A DNA stretch of 64,000 bases from Actinomadura barringtoniae (GTDB lineage Bacteria > Actinomycetota > Actinomycetes > Streptosporangiales > Streptosporangiaceae). Positions 1 to 7,328 of the stretch are shown here, one piece after another. The position numbers and the translations under genes were made by a program. The first letter of the stretch is position 1. Every line of letters starts with the position of its first letter. Under the pieces are notes generated by a model that made no database searches, was not told where the DNA came from, and was given only the letters and a program-made list of their open reading frames with translations. The DNA lies in contig NZ_JAGEOJ010000007.1 in the NCBI RefSeq assembly GCF_017573505.1, positions 1-64,000 of the forward strand. The letters are read 5' to 3'.

Positions 1-1808
1 TCCGCCACCATCTGAGCGACCTCGTGTCGGGTGGTCAGGGTGGAGGGATGGTCGGCGCCCAGCACCCGTTCTTCGTCGGCCAGGACCTGGCGGTAGAGGA
101 TTTCGGCTTCGGCCGTATTTCCCTGGTCCGCCACCATCCGGGCGACCTCGTATCGGGTGTTCAGGACGGAGGGGTGGTCGGCGCCCAGCACCTGCTCCTC
201 TGTTCGGAGAATCGCACGGTACTGCTGCTCGGCTTTGGCGTGATTTCCGAGATAGTTGTGACCGCTTGCTACTCGGAACCGCAGCCTGAGCATGACAATA
301 TGATCTGAATCGAGGCGTTGCATGGAGCTTAGGGCGTCTTCTGCCAAGCTCAACGCGGCGCTGTAGGCGCCGGCCCAAATGAGCGCTCGTGAGGCCTCGA
401 CGGCAGTCTCCGCGAGGGCAGCGAGCATCGCCCTATCTAGCAGAGTTGTGGCGTGGCTGAGGAGTTCGTTTAGGTGAGGCAGCCAGGCAGCCCAGATCGG
501 CCAATCGGCAGGGCGTTCCGCATCCAACTCGCCAGTTGCCGCCTCCACCGTCTGCACGGCCAGAGATGCCGACTGCCCCGCTCCCTTGTTGCTGGTGCTC
601 AGCCGATGCCGAGTGGTCTCCGAGACGAGCGGATGGACGATCACCGCATTCATGTCGCCTGATTTCGCTGGTACACCGTTGTACGAGACGAGTCGGGCCT
701 CCAGCAATCCGACCGATAGCAGCCCTTCCAAACCCTCACCCACCGCACGGTCGTCGCAGACCTGTCCGAGCACCCGGTGATCGAGTCCGCTGATCGGGAT
801 CGGGACCGCGCCAGCGAACCACGCCAACACCTCCAGCAACGGCCGCGCTTGTGGTGTCCCCGCATCAGTCAACTGGGCGAGTGACAGTTCCCAGGTTCGG
901 GTTACTACCATCCGATCATCGACCGCATGGCGTGTTTCCACCATCGCGTGGAATCCGTCCTGCCACGCCTGCTGATACCCGGTGAAGGTGCGTTCTTGGG
1001 CGAACGGAGAACTCAGTTGCGAGCCTGCATGATGCAGCGCCAACGCCAACCCGCCCAACCGAGTCGAGAGCGCCTGTGCCTGACTTTGCGAACCGGCTTG
1101 CGGGGCCAGATCCAGCAGCACCTGGCCGCCTTCCTCATCGGTGAGCCACCCCACCGGGTGCAGTTCCACCGCACGGCCCCACTGCCGCATGTCACCGTTG
1201 CGGCTGGTCACCAGCACGAGACCTGCGCGCGAGCCGCGCACCCACGCGTTGCCATCATTCACTCGATGTCCGGACGCCTCTAGCACCCGCAGATCATCAG
1301 CGTTATCGATCACCAATACCCAGCCTTGATGCACCTCCAGCCGACCCCACAGCACATCACTTGGATCAGCCCGGCCTACCCGCGCCGCCTCCGCCCGTGC
1401 GGGGTCGGCGCCCAACTCCAGTGCCAACCCCAACAACTGGGACGCCACCACCTCCGGGTCGGTAGCTGCCACCCACCACACTGGCCGCCGCTGGGCCAGA
1501 GCCACCTCGGCGACCGACAGCGCCACCGTGGATTTACCTAGACCTCCCAACCCGGTGAGTGCGTGGGCCCGACCATCCGGCGCCTCTACCAGCCTGGTCA
1601 ACCGATCCATTAGCAGGTCACGGCCACGCACCCGCTCAGGTAGACGCCCCAGCGGAGGCCACAGCAAGCCTCGCCCACCTCGCCGACCCGTGTCAGCGTC
1701 CGTGGCGTTGACGTTAATGTTCAGATCCCTGCCCGCGGTGAACGCATCCCGGTCAGCACGGGCCGCCTGGCTCGCCTCCCAGTTTGCGGGCTCACGCGGT
1801 TTGCTCAT
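1..1808 (-). CDS. NB-ARC/TPR STAND NTPase (3' end outside window)
   Basis: The frame reads from an ATG at 1808 off the left edge, about 602 codons visible. Near the N-terminus is RADRDAFTAGRDLN (residues 17-30), then a P-loop GLGGLGKST (86-94), a Walker-B-like WVLVIDNADD and an R-nucleotide-sensor-like VTSRNGD. This is the NB-ARC ATPase plan of STAND signalling proteins. The visible C-terminal part is 42-residue TPR units with the signature VLGADHPSTLTTR. Such proteins are nucleotide-dependent switches that oligomerise when the TPR arm senses a ligand; actinomycetes carry many of them in regulatory and conflict loci. Start choice: ATG with GGAG just upstream, 8 bp after the companion gene stop. 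No catalytic effector domain is visible, so the output is unknown. Confidence 0.85.
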   Translation of the reverse strand, partial: MSKPREPANWEASQAARADRDAFTAGRDLNINVNATDADTGRRGGRGLLWPPLGRLPERVRGRDLLMDRLTRLVEAPDGRAHALTGLGGLGKSTVALSVAEVALAQRRPVWWVAATDPEVVASQLLGLALELGADPARAEAARVGRADPSDVLWGRLEVHQGWVLVIDNADDLRVLEASGHRVNDGNAWVRGSRAGLVLVTSRNGDMRQWGRAVELHPVGWLTDEEGGQVLLDLAPQAGSQSQAQALSTRLGGLALALHHAGSQLSSPFAQERTFTGYQQAWQDGFHAMVETRHAVDDRMVVTRTWELSLAQLTDAGTPQARPLLEVLAWFAGAVPIPISGLDHRVLGQVCDDRAVGEGLEGLLSVGLLEARLVSYNGVPAKSGDMNAVIVHPLVSETTRHRLSTSNKGAGQSASLAVQTVEAATGELDAERPADWPIWAAWLPHLNELLSHATTLLDRAMLAALAETAVEASRALIWAGAYSAALSLAEDALSSMQRLDSDHIVMLRLRFRVASGHNYLGNHAKAEQQYRAILRTEEQVLGADHPSVLNTRYEVARMVADQGNTAEAEILYRQVLADEERVLGADHPSTLTTRHEVAQMVA

Positions 1809-1816
1809 CGGATCGG

Positions 1817-2206
1817 CTACTCCACCATGTCGGGCCGCTGGTTGACCGTCATGTCCCTGCCCGCGGCGTAGGCGTCGCGGCCTGCCCGCACGTTCTGCAC
1901 GACAGACCCAGCAGGCATGTACTCGTCCGCCCACCCAGCCAAATCGCTGGCAAACTCCTCATCGCGCTGGGCATACCAGGCCAGCGCCGCCGTCAGTTCC
2001 CGCATGCGGCCCTCATCAGAGGGCTCCCGCACCGCCTGCTCCAACACATCGACCGACCGCGTATCTGAGCCGAACACTGCCCGGACCCGCTGCCGCATCC
2101 GCTCCACCACCCCCAGCGCCGCGCTCTCGCTCAGCCCCGACACCGCACCGGTAGCGGCCATCAACGCCACTGCCTCCGACATCGCCGTCACATCCACCGC
2201 GCCCAT
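1817..2206 (-). CDS. small companion protein of the NB-ARC NTPase
   Basis: A 129-residue soluble protein. Its C-terminus carries RAGRDAYAAGRDMTVN, closely matching RADRDAFTAGRDLNIN at the N-terminus of the NTPase encoded 8 bp downstream. The middle is helical and acidic (VERMRQRVRAVFGSD; LAWYAQRDEEF). I do not recognise a named family. The shared AGRD motif and tight spacing suggest the two proteins act together, perhaps as split halves of an N-terminal adaptor or effector-associated module. The ATG at 2206 overlaps the upstream ORF stop as TGATG, so coupling is likely; a GTG at 2218 is an alternative start. Confidence 0.65.
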   Translation of the reverse strand: MGAVDVTAMSEAVALMAATGAVSGLSESAALGVVERMRQRVRAVFGSDTRSVDVLEQAVREPSDEGRMRELTAALAWYAQRDEEFASDLAGWADEYMPAGSVVQNVRAGRDAYAAGRDMTVNQRPDMVE

Positions 2207-2337
2207 CACCCCGTCCACTCACTCGAATACCTACCGGAGTCGACCTCACAACGATTGTCACCGATCAACAAGACAAACCCGTGCGCATCCATGAGACGGC
2301 CACATCTGGTAATCAGCTCATCCGGCGCAGCCAACAT
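2206..2337 (-). CDS. possible small ORF or gene tail upstream of the companion gene
   Basis: A 43-codon ORF (ATG 2337 or GTG 2340) ends in a TGATG overlap with the next gene. The peptide contains DELITRCGRLMDAHGF and VLLIGDNRCEVDS. It has no recognisable domain and only a weak GAGG ribosome site. It could be a genuine short coupled leader gene or the surviving 3' end of a gene cut by rearrangement, since the DNA just upstream contains one copy of a degenerate direct repeat. Confidence 0.3.
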   Translation of the reverse strand: MLAAPDELITRCGRLMDAHGFVLLIGDNRCEVDSGRYSSEWTG

Positions 2338-2376
2338 CACCGACGCCTCGATGGTGGGGACTTGGAGCCCAAGGCT

Positions 2377-2485
2377 GCTAACGCGAGTGCTAACAACGGT
2401 CACGGATGATGCTGGACGCGGGTGGAACCGCAGAGCACTGACTGCGGTTTTCGAGCAGGTCGGCAGACGGGCCTGGACGGATGTG
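2377..2485. repeat. imperfect direct repeat, copy 1
   Basis: Begins GCTAACGCGAGTGCTAACAA and continues with blocks such as TGGACGCGGGTGGAAC and GAGCAGGTC. The same blocks recur in the same order and orientation about 356 bp downstream. The repeat lies in the non-coding gap between the two NTPase modules. Confidence 0.6.
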
Positions 2486-2732
2486 GATCTTGTTCTTTGG
2501 ACTTGCACGAAGAGGTTCGGGCATCGGCTTCTAGGCCGTCGACGCCGTGGGCTGGGTTCCAGTGCCCTGCTGGGCTGGAATGGTGATCACCGTTGAGGCT
2601 CACGCCGCTGCTGGGTCGACGGCTTGCCCTGGGTGCGACAAGCGCGGCGCGCCCGGCTGCTCGGGTTAGAACTATCGAAGGGATCCTCGCGGGTTCGGCT
2701 AAGGCGACAAAGCGACGGTCGCGTTCGGCGTT

Positions 2733-2840
2733 GCTAACGCAGGTGCTAACAACGGCCCTGGATGACCTTGGACAGACGTGGAACTGAGGAGCACAGGAGA
2801 GGACTTCTCAGCAGGTCAGCGGACTGATCTGGATGCGTGT
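2733..2840. repeat. imperfect direct repeat, copy 2
   Basis: Begins GCTAACGCAGGTGCTAACAA and follows with TGGACAGACGTGGAAC and CAGCAGGTC, collinear with copy 1. Identity is highest in the first 25 bases and decays afterwards, as in an old duplication. Confidence 0.6.
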
Positions 2841-3066
2841 GGACGCTGCCGATCTTCCTACGGATCAGATGGTTTCACCGATCGGCGCCATGACGCCCGT
2901 TGCAGACCATGGCGTCGGCTGTACACCGCAGGAGTACAGCAGCGGGCCCCCTTCATTCCTGCACACACAGCCTCACAGCGCCCCACGTCACTGCGTGGGC
3001 GGAGCGCTAAAGACCGAGGGTTGCCGATAGATCGGGGTGAAGTGGTGCTCGAGATCGTTAACGAAG

Positions 3067-5256
3067 CTAGGCCAAGCCCTGGCTGTCGAGTTGATTCCAC
3101 CGGTACACCAGGTTGCGGCAGGCGATCAGGGTGCTGGGGTGGTCCGGCCCCAAGACCCGCAGACAGTCGGTGACCAGGTCCAGGAGCGTGGCCACCGCGC
3201 CCGCAGTGTCCCCCGCGTCGCCCTGCCAGACTGCCAGGTTGAGGCGAGTGGTCAGTGTTAGGGGGTGATCGGGCCCCAAGACGCGCAGGTAGTCGGTGAC
3301 CAGGTCCTGAAGGGCGGCTACTGCACCCGCAGCATCCCCCGCCCGGCCCCGCGAGAGCCCCAACATGTTGCGGGCGCCCAAGGTTTTTGGGTGGTCGGGC
3401 CCCAAGACCCGCAGGTAGTCGGTGACCAGGCCCTGGATCATGGCCGCCGTGCCCGCAGCATCCCCCGCCATGTCCCGCCAGAACGCCTGGCTGCTGCGGG
3501 TGAGCAAGGTTTGGGGGTGGTCAGGCCCCAAACCCCGCAGGCAGTCGGTGAGCAGGTCTTGGAAGGCAGTTGCCGCGCCCGTATCGTCCCCCGTCGCGCC
3601 TCTCCACTGCGCCAGGTTGTAGCGGGTGGTCAGTGTGGCGAGGTGATCGGGGCCCAAGACCCGCAGGCAGTCGGTGAGCAGGTCTTGGAAGGCAGCCACC
3701 GCGCCCGCTTCGTCCCCCGCTTGGCCTCGCCAGTGGGCCAGACCGCTGCGGGCTCTCAGGGTGTTTTCGTGGTCGGGGCCCAGGTTGTGCAGGCAGAGGC
3801 TGTGCAGTTCGGTGACGGCGGCGGTGGCTGCGGCGACCTTTCCGATTTCTCCCAAGCTGTTCGCCGCTTTGAACAGCACCTTGTGGGCATCGCCCGTTGA
3901 GGGGCACAAAGCGTTGCCGGTGGCGTGGTGGAGGGCGGTGGTGTTGGCTCGCAAGATCTGCCCGAGTTGGTCGCGTTCGGGGTCTGGCCATACGTGCAGC
4001 AGGGCGTCGGCGGCGGCGTTAGCCATTACGGCCGTGCGGTCGGGGTCGGCTGGCTGGTCCGGGCCGTGATGTTCTCGGGTGGCGCGTTGAATGAGCTGGT
4101 GGACGCGCACTTCTCGATCGGCGGCGGCCGGGTTGTGGGTGATCAGGCTGAACCGGTCCAGCACTCGCAGGCCCTGGCGCACCCGGTCGCCCTCTGTGAT
4201 CCCGAGGAAGGCCAGAGCGGACGGGCTTGTGAGCACGGCCTGGGGGATGCCGTTGGGATCCAGCACCGACACCAGTTCCAGTAGCTGCCCGGCCAATCCT
4301 TCGGGGCGGGTGGCGTTCGCCCGTGCTACTGACAGCGCCCAGGTTGCGGCGACGATCTGGGGATGCTGATCGGGCAGGCTGTCGGGTGCGAGATCGGCCA
4401 GAGTGCGGTCCTGATCGGCCAGCAGTGCCCGGTACTGGGCACAGGTCATGCTGGCATCCAGCATGTAGGCGGCGGCCTGGGATAGCGCCAGCGGCAGATG
4501 CCCCAGCTCCGCAGCCAATCCTTCCAACTCGGTGGCCGGCTCGGACGGACCTACGAGGGCCAGCCGGTCGGTCAGATAGGAGTGTGCCTCGGCCGGGGTA
4601 TAGACGTCGATCGGGATGATCTGGCGGCCGTGCCCTGACAAGGCGGCATCACGACGCCGGGTGGTCGCCAACACTCTGCCCGCGGCGTCAGCGGGCGGCC
4701 ACCAGTCCTTCACATCCCCCGGATCCTGGATGTCATCCAGCACCACCAGCCACTCCCGGCTCGTCCTCGCGGTCCAGGCCAGGAACCGGCCGGCATCCCC
4801 CTCGGCATCACGGCCCTCGCACCCCTCCACGCCCAACCCCGCCGCAGCCTCCGCGTAAGCATCGATCACCGCCTGACCAGATGCCGCCGTCACCCACACC
4901 ACCACCCCGACGCACCGTGCCAGCGCCCGGCGAGCGTAGGCGGCCGCGAGCTGGGTCTTGCCCACCCCACCCATCCCCGACAACACGCCCGACCCCAGCA
5001 CCCCGCCCCCGGTCAGTACTGCGGTACCGCTACCAGCCAGGGACTGCTCCAGCCGAGCGGCGGCCTCCCGCTCTTGGAAACTCTCCGCCGCCAGCGGCAT
5101 CACACCCACCAACAACGACTCATCGCCATCGGCTGGGGCGCGCCGTCTGCACAAGTGGAAATGGACCTCGCCTATGTCACGGGCCTGGACCGTCTGGCCC
5201 GACAGCAGCGCTTCGCCGCTGATCACGTTCTGGGGGTGCTCGGCATCATCCGGCAT
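3067..5256 (-). CDS. NB-ARC/TPR STAND NTPase
   Basis: A 729-residue protein. The N-terminus has the small motif ISGEALLSGQTVQARDIGEV, common in front of actinobacterial NB-ARC proteins. The P-loop SGMGGVGKTQ is near residue 95, WLVVLDDIQD is the Walker B, and a GHLPLAL motif (the GLPLA helix) follows. The last third is five 42-residue TPR units with LGPDHPxTL signatures. No separate enzymatic effector domain is seen. The ATG at 5256 is preferred: it has a GGGGGT ribosome site and precedes the conserved motif, whereas the longer upstream reading is low-complexity and runs toward the tRNA scar. It is the last gene of the putative integrative element; a role in sensing invaders or in signalling is inferred from the family only. 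Confidence 0.85.
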   Translation of the reverse strand: MPDDAEHPQNVISGEALLSGQTVQARDIGEVHFHLCRRRAPADGDESLLVGVMPLAAESFQEREAAARLEQSLAGSGTAVLTGGGVLGSGVLSGMGGVGKTQLAAAYARRALARCVGVVVWVTAASGQAVIDAYAEAAAGLGVEGCEGRDAEGDAGRFLAWTARTSREWLVVLDDIQDPGDVKDWWPPADAAGRVLATTRRRDAALSGHGRQIIPIDVYTPAEAHSYLTDRLALVGPSEPATELEGLAAELGHLPLALSQAAAYMLDASMTCAQYRALLADQDRTLADLAPDSLPDQHPQIVAATWALSVARANATRPEGLAGQLLELVSVLDPNGIPQAVLTSPSALAFLGITEGDRVRQGLRVLDRFSLITHNPAAADREVRVHQLIQRATREHHGPDQPADPDRTAVMANAAADALLHVWPDPERDQLGQILRANTTALHHATGNALCPSTGDAHKVLFKAANSLGEIGKVAAATAAVTELHSLCLHNLGPDHENTLRARSGLAHWRGQAGDEAGAVAAFQDLLTDCLRVLGPDHLATLTTRYNLAQWRGATGDDTGAATAFQDLLTDCLRGLGPDHPQTLLTRSSQAFWRDMAGDAAGTAAMIQGLVTDYLRVLGPDHPKTLGARNMLGLSRGRAGDAAGAVAALQDLVTDYLRVLGPDHPLTLTTRLNLAVWQGDAGDTAGAVATLLDLVTDCLRVLGPDHPSTLIACRNLVYRWNQLDSQGLA
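3130..3760. repeat. five 126-bp tandem repeats encoding TPR units
   Basis: A 126-bp unit recurs five times in frame at the 3' end of the NTPase gene. Each encodes GDxAGAVAxxQDLxTDxLRV followed by LGPDHPxTL. Nucleotide similarity between units is high for coding TPRs, which suggests recent expansion or homogenisation. The partial NTPase gene at the left edge has the same 126-bp periodicity. Confidence 0.8.
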
Positions 5257-5487
5257 ACCCCCATCATCACCGGCCCAGCCCCACCATGACAGCCAAACCA
5301 CCACCCACCCGGAAGTGCCGTCAGACAACTCGCTACCAGCCGATCCGTAACCGAGCGGACAGCCCATGGGCAGCCAGGCGAGTGAGGGCAATCTTGACGG
5401 CAACGACGGCTACCAACCGGCACCATGGGCGTACGTCGGGCACCGTCTGACCTCGCTGGACGGCTTGGCCTCAGGGTGGTTGCTACT

Positions 5488-5532
5488 CCTGAAAAGCGGA
5501 AGGTCGGCGGTTCGACCCCGCCCCTGCCCACC
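5488..5532 (+). other. 3' half of a tRNA-Phe gene, putative attachment site (attR-like)
   Basis: The stretch reads as the anticodon loop CTGAAAA (anticodon GAA), 3' anticodon strand GCGGA, variable loop AGGTC, T arm GGCGG-TTCGACC-CCGCC, 3' acceptor strand CCTGCCC and discriminator A. The 5' half is absent: no GGGCAGG acceptor strand or D arm precedes it, and the expected anticodon 5' strand is broken. A tRNA truncated at the anticodon loop next to foreign-looking genes is the classic scar of tyrosine-integrase insertion into a tRNA 3' end. The intact tRNA should lie at the other, unseen end of the element. Confidence 0.75.
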
Positions 5533-5547
5533 TCTCTAAACAGCAAA

Positions 5548-5586
5548 AACGGCCCCTGACCAGCGCGTACGCGGTCAGGGGCCGTT
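5548..5586 (+). terminator. terminator of the original tRNA-Phe locus
   Basis: A 14-bp perfect stem (AACGGCCCCTGACC with its complement) encloses an 11-nt loop and is followed by TCTTGT. It sits 15 bp after the tRNA 3' end, as expected for the native tRNA transcript terminator, so chromosomal DNA resumes here. Confidence 0.75.
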
Positions 5587-5697
5587 CTTGTCCGTCCGGC
5601 TGTGTCCGGCTGTCACCGGTGGCTTGCGGCTGGCTGTGCCGAATACGTGCGGAACTCGGTCGCCTCGTACGACCAACTCAGCGCGCTGTTCATGTCC

Positions 5698-6120
5698 TCA
5701 ATCCATGGGTGCGAGATCTTGAAGTGGCACTGAGCGCGCTCGGTTGAACTCGCGCTGCTCGCGGCGCATCCGGTGACAGGCCGAGGGCCAGCGGCTCTGC
5801 TCGGCGGCATCGCCACCGCGGTCGCGGACCAGCCCGACCACGTACTCCAGCCACAGCGGCACCCGCGGGTCAGCGGCGATCAGCTTCGCCGTGGCATGAG
5901 AACGCCCCACCCGGCCGTGGCCCGTACTCGCCGGCCCACTCCCAAACTCCGCAGCGGCGCCAGCGCGGAGATGGTGGATGTCGACCAGGTCGCGGCAGAG
6001 CCGAAACAGGGTGAGGGTGTCCCCGGGGTGCGCGGTCGCGGCGACGCGGGGCGTTCCGGCGAAGATCAGCCGAGCGTGAACGTCCTGGCGCGGATATGGC
6101 GCCGGCTGGGAGTGTGGGCC
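5698..6120 (-). pseudogene. decayed or truncated ORF of unknown family
   Basis: An open frame of 140 codons with coding-like codon use but no good start (only an internal GTG near 5910) and a stop codon just upstream. It contains LFRLCRDLVDIHHLRAGAAA, VGRSHATAKLIAADPRVPLW and RMRREQREFNRA. The sequence looks like a real helical, HTH-like domain rather than a shadow, but I cannot name the family. Its position just outside the tRNA scar suggests a remnant left by earlier integration or deletion. Confidence 0.4.
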
Positions 6121-6122
6121 TC

Positions 6123-6482
6123 ATGGAGGACTTGAGAGACGCCGAGCGCCGACTCCAGGCCGCGCAGCTCGCTGGAGATGTCGAGGCGCTGGATCGGCTG
6201 CTGGATGATCGGCTGATCTTCACCTTCGGTGGGAACGTTCAGTCCAAGGCGGACGACCTGGAGGTGCACCGCACTCGGGCGCAGGTGGTGACGAAGCTGG
6301 CCGAGGAGGAGTTGACCGTGCTCGCCGATGGGCCAACCGGGGTGACGTGGTTTCTCGGCACCATCGAAGGGACCGTCTCCGGGGCGCCGTTCGCGGCCCG
6401 GATGCGCTACACCCGCACTTGGCTGCACAACGAGACGCACGGCTGGCGAATCATCGCCGTGCACGCCAGCACGGCCGATTGA
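6123..6482 (+). CDS. NTF2-like (SnoaL/DUF4440) protein
   Basis: A 119-residue single-domain protein with the cone-shaped alpha+beta NTF2 pattern: helical start MEDLRDAERRLQAAQLAGDV, then LDRLLDDRLIFTFGG, and the final strand GWRIIAVHAS. Family members are small polyketide-cyclase-like enzymes, isomerases or ligand carriers. The substrate cannot be read from sequence. Start at ATG 6123 is chosen because GGGAG lies at useful distance; an ATG at 6096 would add nine residues but has no ribosome site. The gene stands alone between remnants. Confidence 0.7.
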   Translation: MEDLRDAERRLQAAQLAGDVEALDRLLDDRLIFTFGGNVQSKADDLEVHRTRAQVVTKLAEEELTVLADGPTGVTWFLGTIEGTVSGAPFAARMRYTRTWLHNETHGWRIIAVHASTAD

Positions 6483-6581
6483 TACGTTGCGGGGCGAACC
6501 ACCGCCCAAGCAACTCAGACTCACCAAACCGATGCGGGAAGGGTGGGCTCGGTACGCCCTGAAACTGTTGATGGGTGTGGG

Positions 6582-7328
6582 CTAGCTTCGCTGGTCGTTT
6601 CCGGTTGACGGAAGATTCCAGACACGCAGGGTGCCGTCCCGGCCGCAGGTGATGGCGACGGGGCGGGCGTTGAACTCGGCGAACCGGACGGCGAACACTT
6701 CGCTGGGGGCGTCTGGATGCGGCCCCGCCCCGTGCGCGGTGTTCGGCTCTGCCAGCAGGCGGCGGTCCGCCATGTCCCAGATGCAGAACGTGCCGTCCCC
6801 ACCGCCGGTCGCCGCAACCGCGCGACCGTTCACGACGGTGGCATCAAGGCATGCGATGTCTCCGCCTGGCACGGTGATCGGCTCGGCCCACTCGGGCGCG
6901 TCGGGGTCGCTGAGGTCGCATGCCGCGAGGACTCGTTCCCCCGCCGCAATCAGGAACGCCTGGTCTTTCACGGTGGCCAGCGCAAAATGGCCAAGGGCCG
7001 CGTCGTCGATGCCATCGAATTCGAGCTCGTCGGTCTCGGTCCAGAAGGAGTCGTGTTCGTCTTCCTCGTCAAGACCGTCCTTGGCCGGGCTCTGCACTGC
7101 TATGGCCGGACCCGTATAGCCGGTCACAAAGAGGGTCCGTCCGCCGAGTGTCACCGCGCGAGCCGAACTCACGCCCCCACCGTCGGCGCCCTCCACCACC
7201 GTGCCGGTTTCCAGGTCCCACTGCGCGAAGTCCTGGTGGTCCCCGCCACCGCCGACCACGATTCGCCCGCCTACGGCCGCCGCACAGATTGCGGTGAGCT
7301 CGACGTGGGGGAACGGGCGTTGGTGGGG
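6582..7328 (-). pseudogene. 5'-truncated WD40-repeat protein
   Basis: The frame opens directly after the protease stop codon (7329-7331) and lacks a proper start, yet its first residues HVELTAICAAAVGGR already lie inside a WD repeat. Later repeats are clear: GGGDGTFCIWDMADRR and TCGRDGTLRVWNLP. Intact actinomycete proteins of this type usually have many more repeats, so this looks like the C-terminal third of a longer beta-propeller gene. Initiation at an internal GTG (7259) could still give a 225-residue product, but with an incomplete propeller. Confidence 0.6.

Larger units (their letters stand above)
2338..3066. other. gap between the NTPase genes, repeats only
   Basis: About 730 bases without a convincing gene on either strand. 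Short ORFs here lack ribosome sites and family signatures. The stretch contains the two copies of the imperfect direct repeat and lies downstream of the second NTPase gene on the minus strand, so it must also hold the promoter of the 1-2337 gene set. I could not pick a clear -35/-10 pair. Confidence 0.5.
5257..5697. other. junction region between element and chromosome
   Basis: About 440 bases with no supported protein gene. It holds the upstream region of the NTPase gene, the tRNA-Phe 3' fragment and the following hairpin terminator. The minus-strand ORF that crosses it encodes the GGVEPPTFRFSG peptide, the antisense reading of a tRNA-Phe T arm, and is not a gene. Confidence 0.7.

Noticed and set aside
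2858-3173. Short ORFs on both strands in the NTPase gap
   Set aside because: No ribosome site, no codon bias and no motif; the DNA is better described by the imperfect repeats.
5257-5403. N-terminal extension of the second NTPase to 5403
   Set aside because: Trp-rich, unconserved-looking sequence; ATG 5256 has the better ribosome site and precedes the family motif.
5223-5546. Minus-strand ORF with the peptide GRGGVEPPTFRFSG
   Set aside because: It is the antisense reading of the tRNA-Phe 3' half, a well-known annotation artefact.
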